Below are positions 1 to 5,499 of a stretch of 5,915 bases of DNA, in pieces. The position numbers and the translations under genes are program-made. This DNA comes from Fusobacterium sp. (GTDB lineage Bacteria > Fusobacteriota > Fusobacteriia > Fusobacteriales > Fusobacteriaceae): contig JAGYHM010000072.1 in assembly GCA_018457305.1 (NCBI GenBank), forward strand, positions 1 to 5,915. The letters are read 5' to 3'. Numbering within the stretch: position 1 is the stretch's first letter; every line of letters starts with the position of its first letter. A model generated the notes under the pieces. It saw nothing but the letters and a program-made list of their open reading frames with translations, ran no database searches and had not been told where the DNA came from.

Positions 1-19
1 TAAATACAATATTTATTTT

Positions 20-48
20 ATAGTAGTTTTTTTTCTTTTATTTGTCAA
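20..48 (-). promoter_or_regulatory. Candidate leftward promoter for a gene outside the window
   Basis: On the minus strand a perfect -35 box TTGACA lies at 48-43, followed by 17 bases and a TACTAT -10-like box (25-20, 4 of 6 matches). TATAAA at 22-17 is an alternative -10 but needs a 20-base spacer. This would drive a gene to the left of the window, divergent from the TetR gene. No coding region is visible in bases 1-187. The -35 match is clear; the -10 is inferred. Confidence 0.4.
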
Positions 49-102
49 GAAGAATAAGAAAATATTAAATATTAATTAAAAGTTAAAATTTTTAGGATAT
101 AA

Positions 103-121
103 TTATTGACATATTCAATAA
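103..121. promoter_or_regulatory. Palindromic operator candidate for the adjacent TetR regulator
   Basis: TTATTGACATATTCAATAA is a perfect inverted repeat with 7-base half-sites (TTATTGA and TCAATAA) around a 5-base centre. It covers the -35 box of the regulator gene that starts at 188. TetR-family repressors typically bind such palindromes and repress their own gene by blocking the -35/-10 region. The symmetry is seen directly; binding by this regulator is inference. In DNA this AT-rich, short AT palindromes also arise by chance, but 7-base arms each containing a G or C are less common. Confidence 0.45.
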
Positions 122-134
122 AGTATTTTAAATT
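106..134 (+). promoter_or_regulatory. Candidate promoter of the TetR-family gene
   Basis: A perfect TTGACA -35 box at 106-111 is followed by a 17-base spacer and TAAATT at 129-134 (4 of 6 matches to TATAAT). The latter places the transcription start near 141 and leaves a leader of about 47 bases. TATAAG at 134-139 is an alternative -10, but the spacer would be 22 bases. The -35 lies inside the palindrome at 103-121, which suits autoregulation. Confidence 0.45.
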
Positions 135-187
135 ATAAGTAAGAAAAGTAGAGAAAATTTATAGTTATGTAAAAAAGGAATGAAAAT

Positions 188-685
188 ATGGCAAGAAAAA
201 TAGAATACACAAAAGAAGAAATATTAGAAGTGGCTATAAAATTATACAAGGAAAAAAATTTTAAAGCTATAACTGCTAAAAATATAGCAAAAGAATTAAA
301 ATGTTCAGTAGCTCCGATTTATACGCTATATTTAAGTATGGATGACTTAAAAAGAGATGTAATCTTGTATATAGGGAATTTATTACTTACTGAAGAAGAT
401 AAAACAGAAGATAGAGAGAAAAAAATTATTTTAAGCAAGATGTTTGAAAAGGCTGGAATAGATGAAAAAGATATTGAAATTTCTTCAAAAATCAAAGAAA
501 TAAAAAGAAAAATTTTAGATCCTGATATAAAATTAGGAAAGTTAGAATTAATAAAAATAATGGGAGAGTTAGCGACATTCTTTATAAAAAATAAAAAAGT
601 ACAAATTAAAAAGAGTGAAGTACTTAATATAATAGCTAGGCACAAAGAATACATACTTCTTTTAATGAATAAAAATAGAATATAA
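188..685 (+). CDS. TetR/AcrR-family transcriptional regulator, short form
   Basis: This is a DNA-binding regulator of the TetR family, 165 residues. The N-terminal helix-turn-helix is clear: a first helix (about 8-21), then residues 27-49 with the usual spacing, including AKNIAKELKCSVAPIYTLY and the following MDDLKRDVI helix start. From about residue 67 the protein becomes highly charged (many K, E, D) and I see no familiar TetR ligand-binding core. The total is shorter than the roughly 190-200 residues usual in the family, so the C-terminus may be truncated or replaced. The start at 188 is supported by AGGAA at 176-180, seven bases upstream. A palindrome over its -35 suggests autorepression. 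The ABC-exporter gene downstream on the same strand is the natural target, as TetR regulators often sit beside the exporter they control. The ligand is unknown. Confidence 0.75.
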   Translation: MARKIEYTKEEILEVAIKLYKEKNFKAITAKNIAKELKCSVAPIYTLYLSMDDLKRDVILYIGNLLLTEEDKTEDREKKIILSKMFEKAGIDEKDIEISSKIKEIKRKILDPDIKLGKLELIKIMGELATFFIKNKKVQIKKSEVLNIIARHKEYILLLMNKNRI

Positions 686-699
686 AAAAATTTGGAGAT

Positions 700-715
700 T
701 AATCTAAGTAGATTA
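700..715 (+). other. Small AT-rich hairpin after the TetR gene
   Basis: TAATCT (700-705) and AGATTA (710-715) can pair around an AAGT loop, 15 bases after the regulator's stop codon. The stem is short, has one G-C or C-G pair, and is followed by ATTG and then A-rich sequence, not a T-run, so it is not a convincing terminator. It is recorded as visible symmetry only. Confidence 0.2.
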
Positions 716-730
716 TTGTAAAAAAATTTT

Positions 731-790
731 GGGAGTGTAGGGGCTTTGCCCCCACGAGAGAGGCGAGCAGTTCGAAGGACGCAGGTCGCC
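731..790. repeat. GC-rich structured intergenic element, probable dispersed repeat
   Basis: Forty of these 60 bases are G or C, in sharp contrast with the AT-rich surroundings. Two hairpins are visible. The first pairs GGGGC (740-744) with GCCCC (748-752) around TTT, extended by GTG (735-737) with CAC (753-755) and a TA bulge. The second pairs GGCGA (762-766) with TCGCC (786-790), with GC (767-768) able to pair with GC (781-782), and holds the palindrome TTCGAA (771-776) inside the loop. A-rich sequence precedes the element and a T-run follows it. No gene is recognisable in it on either strand. Composition and structure suit a dispersed intergenic repeat (a REP/MITE-like element) or a small structured RNA; I cannot see a second copy in this window, so the repeat call is inference. 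Confidence 0.45.
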
Positions 791-798
791 TTTTTTTT
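761..798 (+). terminator. Terminator-like hairpin and T-run at the end of the GC-rich element
   Basis: AGGCGA at 761-766 pairs with TCGCCT at 786-791, and eight T residues occupy 791-798. The GC-rich stem directly followed by the T-run is the form of a Rho-independent terminator for rightward transcripts from the TetR gene. The loop is long (about 19 bases, or less if 767-768 pairs with 781-782), so efficiency is uncertain. If it works, the ABC-peptidase gene needs its own promoter, for which candidates exist at 811-879. Confidence 0.4.
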
Positions 799-849
799 AA
801 AAGAAAAAAATTGACTTGACAAATAAACTAATCCAATCAACAATATAAA

Positions 850-866
850 TATTGAATTTATTAAGA
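850..866. promoter_or_regulatory. Degenerate copy of the TetR operator before the ABC gene
   Basis: TATTGA at 850-855 repeats the left half-site of the palindrome at 104-109. After the same 5-base gap, TTAAGA (861-866) matches four of six bases of the right half-site TCAATA. As in the first site, the half-site overlaps a possible -35 box (TTGAAT, 852-857). This supports shared control by the TetR protein but is weak on sequence alone. Confidence 0.25.
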
Positions 867-879
867 TATTTTTTATAAA
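852..879 (+). promoter_or_regulatory. Candidate promoter of the ABC-peptidase gene
   Basis: TTGAAT (852-857, 4 of 6) and TATAAA (874-879, 5 of 6) are separated by 16 bases. The leader would then be only about 14 bases and just contain the ribosome binding site. A better -35 box, TTGACA at 816-821, lies upstream, but its best -10 partners are poor (AACAAT at 839 with 17 bases spacing) or too distant (TATAAA at 844 with 22). One or both may be used; the choice cannot be settled here. Confidence 0.3.
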
Positions 880-899
880 ATTATAGAAAGGAAAGAAAA

Positions 900-3461
900 A
901 TGTTAGATAAAAAACTTTATTCGTTTTCTGGAAATATTAGAAGTTATGTGGCAAAAACAACTTTTTTATCTTGTTGTAGATTGCTTGGAGGAATATTATT
1001 TTCATTTCTTTTTGCACATCTTTTAAAAGATATTTTAGAAAATATTAGAGAAAAAGATTTTGATTTGAATTATGGAACAATTATTGTAGTTATTATTTTA
1101 GTTGTAATCATAAAGCAATTATGTACGAAAAAAATTGCAAGTATGCTTGGAGATTTTGTAATTGAAATAAAGAAAAATTTAAGAACAGCAATATTTGAAA
1201 AGGCTTTGAAATTAGGTTTGACTTATTCACAAATTTTTAAAACACAAGAGCTTATTCATCTTTCTATTGACAATATGGAACAACTAGAAACTTATTTTGG
1301 AGGTTGTTTAGTACAATTTTTCTATTGTATAGTTTCAAGTATAGTTTTATTCTTGGCAATTCTTCCATTTAGTTTAAAGGTTGCTTTGATTTTATTATTC
1401 TTTGCATTATTTATTCCACTGTTCTTATATGTTTCTTTGGGGCAAGTAAGAAAAGTTCAAAAAAAATATTTTGCAAAATATATGAATGTAGGAACTTTAT
1501 TTTTAGATAGTTTACAGGGCTTAACGACTCTAAAAATTTATGGAACAGATAAAGACAGAGAAATAGAAATTGAAAAAATGTCAGAAGAATTTAGAACAGA
1601 AACAATGAGAGTTCTAAAAATGCAACTATTTTCAATTGCAATAATTAACTGGATAATTTATGCAGGAACTGTTCTTGCAATTATTTATGAAATAAAAGCC
1701 TACTCAAATGGAAATTTATCTCTGTTTGGCTTGTTATTTATATTTATGTTAGCACCAGAATTTTTTATACCAATGAGAACTTTGACTGCTCTTTTCCATG
1801 TTGCAATGACTGGAGTTTCGGCGGCAGAAAATATTATGAGATTTTTAAATTTCCCAGAAGCAAATACAAGTGGAACTTTAAATTTCCCAGAAAAATTATC
1901 ATTGAAAGCAGATGATTTGTCATTTACTTATCCAGATGGAACGAAAGCCCTGCATAATATAAATGTAAATATAGATGGTGCAGGACTTTATGGAATAGTT
2001 GGACATTCTGGTTGTGGAAAATCAACTTTTGCTTCAATTATTACTGGGGAGTTAGCAGTAGATAAAAATAATATTTTCATTGATAAAACAGATATAACAG
2101 AAATAAAAGTAGAGGAAAGACCAAAAAATATTTTAAAAATTACTCATGATGCTCATATTTTCTCTTTAACTTTGAGAGAGAACTTAACTATGGGGAATAA
2201 AAATATTTCAGATGAGAAAATGATAGAGGTTTTAAAATTGGTTAAACTTTGGAAAATTTTTGAAAAATTAGATGGACTAGATACAAAACTAGAATCACAA
2301 GGAAAAAATTTATCTGGTGGACAGGCTCAAAGAGTTTCTCTTGCTCGTTCTATTTTGTATGATGCACAAATTTATATTTTTGATGAGGCGACTTCTAATA
2401 TAGATATTGAATCTGAAAAAATAATTTTAGAAATTATTCATAAGTTGGCAGAAGAAAAAATAGTTTTATATATAAGCCATAGATTATCGGCAGTTAAAAA
2501 TGCAAAAGAAATTTATGTATTTAGTGCAGGAAAAATAGTTCAGCAAGGAACACACAATGAAATGTATGCAAAAGAAAATTATGAGATTGAAGAAATTGAA
2601 AAGGCAGTCAATATAACAAGAGAAATGCACATTGCTGCAATGAAAAATGTAAAAGCTGGAATGAAAGAATACGAATTAGTTGCTGAAGTTGAAAAAGCAA
2701 GCAGAAAATATGATGCCTATTTTTCATTTCAAACTATCTTATCAAAGAATGGACAAATTCTTCACAACCACTCACACAATAACGAAATAAAAAATGGCGA
2801 TTTAATTCTTCTTGACTGTGGTGCTCTTTCAAAATCTGGCTACTGTGGAGATATGACAACGACTTTTGTTGTGGGTGGAAAATATAATCAAAGACAAAAA
2901 ACAATTCATAATATAGTTAGAGATATGTTTTTTAAAGCCAAGGAATTAGCAAAAGCCGGGATTACATATAAAGAAGTTCATATAGAAGTGTGTAAAGTTT
3001 TAGCAACTGAATTTAAAAAATTAAATTTATTTAAAGGCAATATAGAAGATATCGTTTTGAGTGGAGCTTATGCTTTATTTATGCCTCACGGTTTAGGACA
3101 TATGTTGGGCATGACAGTTCACGATATGGAAAATTTTGGTGAAGAGTATGTTGGCTATGATGATGAAACAAAAAGAGAAAAAATTTTTGGACTTTCTTCT
3201 TTGAGATTGGGAAAGAGATTAGAAGTTGGCTATGTATTTACAATAGAACCAGGAATTTATTTTATTCCAGAATTATTTAAAAAATGGAAAAATGAAAATT
3301 TACATAAAAAATTTTTAAATTATGACGAAATTGAAAAATATATGGATTTTGGTGGTATAAGAATAGAAAGAGATATTTTAATTACTGAAACAGGAAATAG
3401 AATTTTAGGAGAAAAATTCCCTCTCTCTGCTGATGAAATTGAAGAATTTATGAATAAATAA
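900..3461 (+). CDS. ABC exporter half-transporter fused in frame to an M24 Xaa-Pro aminopeptidase catalytic domain
   Basis: An 853-residue chimera. Residues 1 to about 315 form an ABC exporter membrane domain with about six hydrophobic segments (near 22-45, 58-74, 134-155, 160-180, 243-263, 272-292). Residues about 333-556 form the ATPase: Walker A GHSGCGKS (368-375), signature LSGGQ (471-475), Walker B IYIFDE (491-496), D-loop near 499-502 and switch His527. The Q-loop position carries His416 instead of Gln, which I believe is common in this CydD/CydC-like branch. The ABC part is complete to within perhaps 15-25 C-terminal residues. At about 556-563 the sequence passes directly into an aminopeptidase P-type catalytic domain. 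Known M24 enzymes cleave Xaa-Pro bonds in the cytosol; CydDC-type transporters export thiols, but the substrate here is unknown. AAAGGAAAG at 887-895 supports the start. No second half-transporter gene follows, though such proteins often work as heterodimers. The gene is intact, but function of either half is untested. Confidence 0.85.
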   Translation: MLDKKLYSFSGNIRSYVAKTTFLSCCRLLGGILFSFLFAHLLKDILENIREKDFDLNYGTIIVVIILVVIIKQLCTKKIASMLGDFVIEIKKNLRTAIFEKALKLGLTYSQIFKTQELIHLSIDNMEQLETYFGGCLVQFFYCIVSSIVLFLAILPFSLKVALILLFFALFIPLFLYVSLGQVRKVQKKYFAKYMNVGTLFLDSLQGLTTLKIYGTDKDREIEIEKMSEEFRTETMRVLKMQLFSIAIINWIIYAGTVLAIIYEIKAYSNGNLSLFGLLFIFMLAPEFFIPMRTLTALFHVAMTGVSAAENIMRFLNFPEANTSGTLNFPEKLSLKADDLSFTYPDGTKALHNINVNIDGAGLYGIVGHSGCGKSTFASIITGELAVDKNNIFIDKTDITEIKVEERPKNILKITHDAHIFSLTLRENLTMGNKNISDEKMIEVLKLVKLWKIFEKLDGLDTKLESQGKNLSGGQAQRVSLARSILYDAQIYIFDEATSNIDIESEKIILEIIHKLAEEKIVLYISHRLSAVKNAKEIYVFSAGKIVQQGTHNEMYAKENYEIEEIEKAVNITREMHIAAMKNVKAGMKEYELVAEVEKASRKYDAYFSFQTILSKNGQILHNHSHNNEIKNGDLILLDCGALSKSGYCGDMTTTFVVGGKYNQRQKTIHNIVRDMFFKAKELAKAGITYKEVHIEVCKVLATEFKKLNLFKGNIEDIVLSGAYALFMPHGLGHMLGMTVHDMENFGEEYVGYDDETKREKIFGLSSLRLGKRLEVGYVFTIEPGIYFIPELFKKWKNENLHKKFLNYDEIEKYMDFGGIRIERDILITETGNRILGEKFPLSADEIEEFMNK
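2577..3458 (+). other. M24 aminopeptidase P catalytic domain within the fusion (N-terminal domain missing)
   Basis: Residues about 560-853 of the fusion match the pita-bread fold catalytic domain of Xaa-Pro aminopeptidase (PepP). All five expected metal ligands are present: Asp639 (LLLDCGA), Asp651 (GDMTTTF), His734 (HGLGH), Glu783 (TIEPG) and Glu823 (GGIRIE). The substrate-binding histidines at 622 (LHN), 730 and 741 are also present. Full-length relatives are about 460 residues, so about 170 residues of the creatinase/AMP_N domain, which takes part in oligomerisation and substrate access, are missing. I see no internal ribosome binding site and start that would express this part alone. The intact ligands argue for recent joining or continued selection; activity is uncertain without the N-terminal domain. 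Confidence 0.8.
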
Positions 3462-3485
3462 AAAAAGAGCTTAAAGCTCTTTTTT
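3461..3485. terminator. Bidirectional Rho-independent terminator between convergent units
   Basis: The stem AGAGC/GCTCT (3466-3470 with 3476-3480) is extended outward by A-T pairs, with a run of A on the left and a run of T on the right. On either strand the RNA forms a hairpin followed by a U-run. It begins at the stop codon of the ABC-peptidase gene and ends seven bases before the stop of the thioredoxin gene, so it should end transcription from both sides. Confidence 0.85.
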
Positions 3486-3492
3486 ACTTTTA

Positions 3493-3804
3493 TTATTTTG
3501 CAAATAATGCTTTTACTTCATCTTTTTGAACTAAACCAACTGATTTATCAATTACTTCTCCATTTCTGAAAACCAATAAAGTTGGTACACTCATAATTTT
3601 ATATTCTGCTGCTAATTCTTCTTGTTCATCTATATCAACTTTAACAATTTTTTTAGATGAATCTTCAGTAACTATTTCATCTAAGATAGGCATTAAACTT
3701 TTACAAGGTCCACACCAGTTAGCACCAAAATCTACCACTACTATTCCTTCTGCTTTTAAAACTTCTGCTTCAAAATTTTCTTTTGTTCCTTTAATCATTG
3801 CCAT
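3493..3804 (-). CDS. trxA: Thioredoxin
   Basis: A 103-residue cytosolic thiol-disulfide oxidoreductase of the thioredoxin fold, close to the usual length for the family (E. coli TrxA is 109). The active site WCGPCK occupies residues 30-35, with redox cysteines 31 and 34. The buried aspartate is Asp25 and the cis-proline is Pro74 in MSVPT. Gly27 replaces the Trp found at this place in E. coli (FWAEW there, FGANW here), a frequent variation. It reduces disulfides in client proteins with electrons from thioredoxin reductase, which is not in the window. The start at 3804 is supported by AGGAGG at 3818-3813, eight bases upstream; Met3 is a less well-spaced alternative. It lies 86 bases downstream of the eut alcohol dehydrogenase on the same strand and probably has its own promoter. 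I see no functional reason to assign it to the eut pathway. Confidence 0.93.
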   Translation of the reverse strand: MAMIKGTKENFEAEVLKAEGIVVVDFGANWCGPCKSLMPILDEIVTEDSSKKIVKVDIDEQEELAAEYKIMSVPTLLVFRNGEVIDKSVGLVQKDEVKALFAK

Positions 3805-3848
3805 TATAAAAACCTCCTAATTTAATTTTAATATTTTATTGTAACTAA

Positions 3849-3877
3849 ATTATAAAATATTATCCACATTTCTTCAG
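3849..3877 (-). promoter_or_regulatory. Candidate thioredoxin promoter
   Basis: A perfect TATAAT lies on the minus strand at 3854-3849, in the 86-base gap between the alcohol dehydrogenase stop and the thioredoxin start. The -35 at 17 bases distance is CTGAAG (3877-3872), only three of six matches. The start of transcription would be near 3842, about 38 bases before the coding region. There is no strong terminator in this gap, so read-through from the eut operon is also possible. Confidence 0.4.
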
Positions 3878-3890
3878 TGACTATATCACA

Positions 3891-5009
3891 TTACTCTCCG
3901 AAATATATCTTAAATAGAAGCCTTACATATTCTTCATCTGTTAAAATATTAGGATTATACTCTGTACAAATATCTGCTTTTATATCTGAAAGCATTTTGG
4001 GAATTTGTGCCCTATATTCTTCCAAATCTACTCCATAATCTTTCAAACATTTTTCTATTCCTAGTTTTTCTTTTAATATTCTAACAAAACTTAATAAAGA
4101 AGATTTTCCTTCCTCAATAGTATCTGCTGGCAAACCTAATTCTTTTGAAATTTCATAGTATCTTTTATCTGCATGATTATTAACTTCTATCACATAAGGC
4201 ATAAGAATTGCATTCGCTCTGCCGTGTGCTATATGGAATTTTGCTCCTATTGTATGAGCAATACTATGATTTATTCCTAGTGATGAATTATCAAACGCCA
4301 TTCCTGCCAAACAAGAAGCATATTGTACATTTTCTCTTGCTGATAAAACAGTTCTGTCATTATGGTGAGTCACTAAATTTTCAAAAATTAGTTTTATTGA
4401 TTTCATTGCAAGCGAACTTGAAAAAGGATTTGAAATATTTGATACATAAGCCTCTATCGAATGAGTTAATACATCCATTCCAGTATCTGCAACAACTTTT
4501 GCAGGTACTCCTTTTAAAAATTCTGCATTTAATATTGCCATATCTGGTAACATTTTATCATTTGCCAAAGCTAATTTTTTATCTTCTGCTGTTACAACAC
4601 TATATGAAGTTACTTCTGAACCTGTTCCACTCGTTGTTGGAACAGCTATAAAAAATACTTTTCTATTTATATTTAATTTTTCATATATCTTATAACCAAA
4701 ATACAATATTGCTTTACAAGCATCAATAGGTGAACCTCCACCTAGAGCTATTATACAATCTGGATTATATTCAATAAAATCTGCAACTCCATCTTCAATA
4801 GTTTCTATACTTGGATTAGGTTCAACTTTACTAAAAATTTTTACTTCTGCATTTTTACTTAAGTTCTTAACAACTAAATCTGTTAATTTTAATTGAACCA
4901 TCACATCATCTGTTACTATTAAATATTTTTTATAATTTAGTGTCTGCAAACTTTTTAACGAATCATCTCCAAACATAATTTTAGGTTGTAATCTAAAAAA
5001 ATTTTTCAT
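3891..5009 (-). CDS. eutG: Iron-containing alcohol dehydrogenase of the eut cluster (EutG/PduQ type)
   Basis: A 372-residue group III (metal-dependent) alcohol dehydrogenase. In ethanolamine catabolism this enzyme reduces acetaldehyde to ethanol and regenerates NAD+ for the aldehyde dehydrogenase, often inside the microcompartment. The NAD-binding loop GGGSPID is at residues 90-96, and PTTSGTGSEVT follows at 124-134. The four metal ligands of the family are in place: Asp179 and His183 in GMDVLTHSIEAY, then His248 and His262 in NHSIAHTIGAKFHIAH, with the family spacing of 14. The protein begins directly with the Rossmann-type domain (MKNFFRLQPKIMFG), with no N-terminal extension of the sort used as an encapsulation tag. 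TAGGAGGAT at 5022-5014 supports the start. It lies 21 bases after eutQ and belongs to the same operon. Family and reaction type are firm; EutG versus PduQ or a generic butanol/propanol dehydrogenase rests on the neighbours. Confidence 0.85.
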   Translation of the reverse strand: MKNFFRLQPKIMFGDDSLKSLQTLNYKKYLIVTDDVMVQLKLTDLVVKNLSKNAEVKIFSKVEPNPSIETIEDGVADFIEYNPDCIIALGGGSPIDACKAILYFGYKIYEKLNINRKVFFIAVPTTSGTGSEVTSYSVVTAEDKKLALANDKMLPDMAILNAEFLKGVPAKVVADTGMDVLTHSIEAYVSNISNPFSSSLAMKSIKLIFENLVTHHNDRTVLSARENVQYASCLAGMAFDNSSLGINHSIAHTIGAKFHIAHGRANAILMPYVIEVNNHADKRYYEISKELGLPADTIEEGKSSLLSFVRILKEKLGIEKCLKDYGVDLEEYRAQIPKMLSDIKADICTEYNPNILTDEEYVRLLFKIYFGE

Positions 5010-5030
5010 TTTTATCCTCCTAAAATTTTA

Positions 5031-5474
5031 TTATTTTATTTCTGACCAGTTTGCTGGGTACACAAAATACATAAATTTTGCATAATCAGGAGCACTAAAT
5101 TCTATTTTAGAATTTTTAGGAATTAAAATAACATCTCCTGCTTCTCCTACAACTTTTCTTCCATCAATAAGAATTTCTAGTCTTCCTTCAATAATATAAT
5201 CTATTTCATCATAAGTTAAAGTCCAAGGAAAAGTAGATTCTTTCATTTCCATTAGACCTGCCCCTAACCTTGGGCTTTCTTCTAATGTAAATAAATCTGT
5301 TGTAGTAACTTGGTCTTTTGGATTTCCTGTATCCATTTTAACTCTTTTTTTCATTTTATTTAATTTTACTACTCCAACTCCACTTTTATCCATTTGTTTA
5401 TAAGAAGATTCACTGTTATCTAATTCTTCTCTTATTACTTTTCTAATTAGTTCTTCTAATAATTCTTTATTCAT
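5031..5474 (-). CDS. eutQ: EutQ, cupin-fold ethanolamine utilization protein
   Basis: A 147-residue EutQ, single-cupin form. In Salmonella, EutQ has acetate kinase activity and is needed for microcompartment formation; its exact role in this lineage is inferred. The cupin barrel is in the second half: TLTYDEIDYIIEGRLEI (85-101), then DGRKV, GDVILIPKNSKI (113-124) and the terminal YPANW (139-143), all typical of EutQ. It is much shorter than the enterobacterial protein (about 230 residues) and similar to clostridial forms. I place the start at the ATG at 5474, five bases after AGGTGG, instead of the GTG at 5483, which overlaps that ribosome binding site. Residues 1-18 (MNKELLEELIRKVIREEL) form an amphipathic helix resembling microcompartment encapsulation peptides. 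The gene lies 25 bases after eutH and 21 before the alcohol dehydrogenase. Confidence 0.9.
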   Translation of the reverse strand: MNKELLEELIRKVIREELDNSESSYKQMDKSGVGVVKLNKMKKRVKMDTGNPKDQVTTTDLFTLEESPRLGAGLMEMKESTFPWTLTYDEIDYIIEGRLEILIDGRKVVGEAGDVILIPKNSKIEFSAPDYAKFMYFVYPANWSEIK

Positions 5475-5479
5475 AATTA

Positions 5480-5485
5480 CCACCT
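5480..5485 (-). promoter_or_regulatory. Ribosome binding site deciding the eutQ start
   Basis: AGGTGG on the minus strand at 5485-5480 is spaced five bases from the ATG at 5474. The in-frame GTG at 5483 lies within this motif and has no ribosome binding site of its own, so the ATG is preferred and the longer MVI extension is not real. Confidence 0.75.
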
Positions 5486-5499
5486 AACTATTTTATTTT

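Noticed and set aside
60..102. AATATTAAATATTAATTAAAAG tract as a possible direct repeat or origin-like AT-rich region
   Set aside because: Short A/T words repeat by chance in DNA of this composition; there are no DnaA boxes or iterons nearby.
767..785. GTTCGAA at 770-776 suggesting a tRNA T-loop in the GC-rich element
   Set aside because: The flanking bases do not form a 5-bp T-stem and no acceptor stem, D-arm or anticodon arm can be drawn around it.
319..843. 174-residue open frame on the minus strand across the TetR gene and GC-rich element
   Set aside because: It is antisense to the TetR coding region, runs through the intergenic repeat, has no good ribosome binding site, and its low-complexity F/S/I-rich translation matches no family I recognise.
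2005..2170. His416 instead of Gln in the Q-loop as a sign of a dead ATPase
   Set aside because: Related CydD/CydC-like exporters often lack Gln here, to my knowledge, and all other ATPase motifs including the Walker B glutamate are intact.
3875..3890. CRP-like palindrome on the minus strand, TGTGATATAGTCACTG, just after the alcohol dehydrogenase stop
   Set aside because: The spacing is five bases instead of six and the right arm is imperfect; its position beyond the stop codon and upstream of a weak -35 gives no strong support for a real site.
4208..4651. 147-residue open frame on the plus strand inside the alcohol dehydrogenase gene
   Set aside because: It is the antisense shadow of a gene with complete catalytic motifs; the leucine-rich translation is typical of reverse-complemented AT-rich coding DNA.
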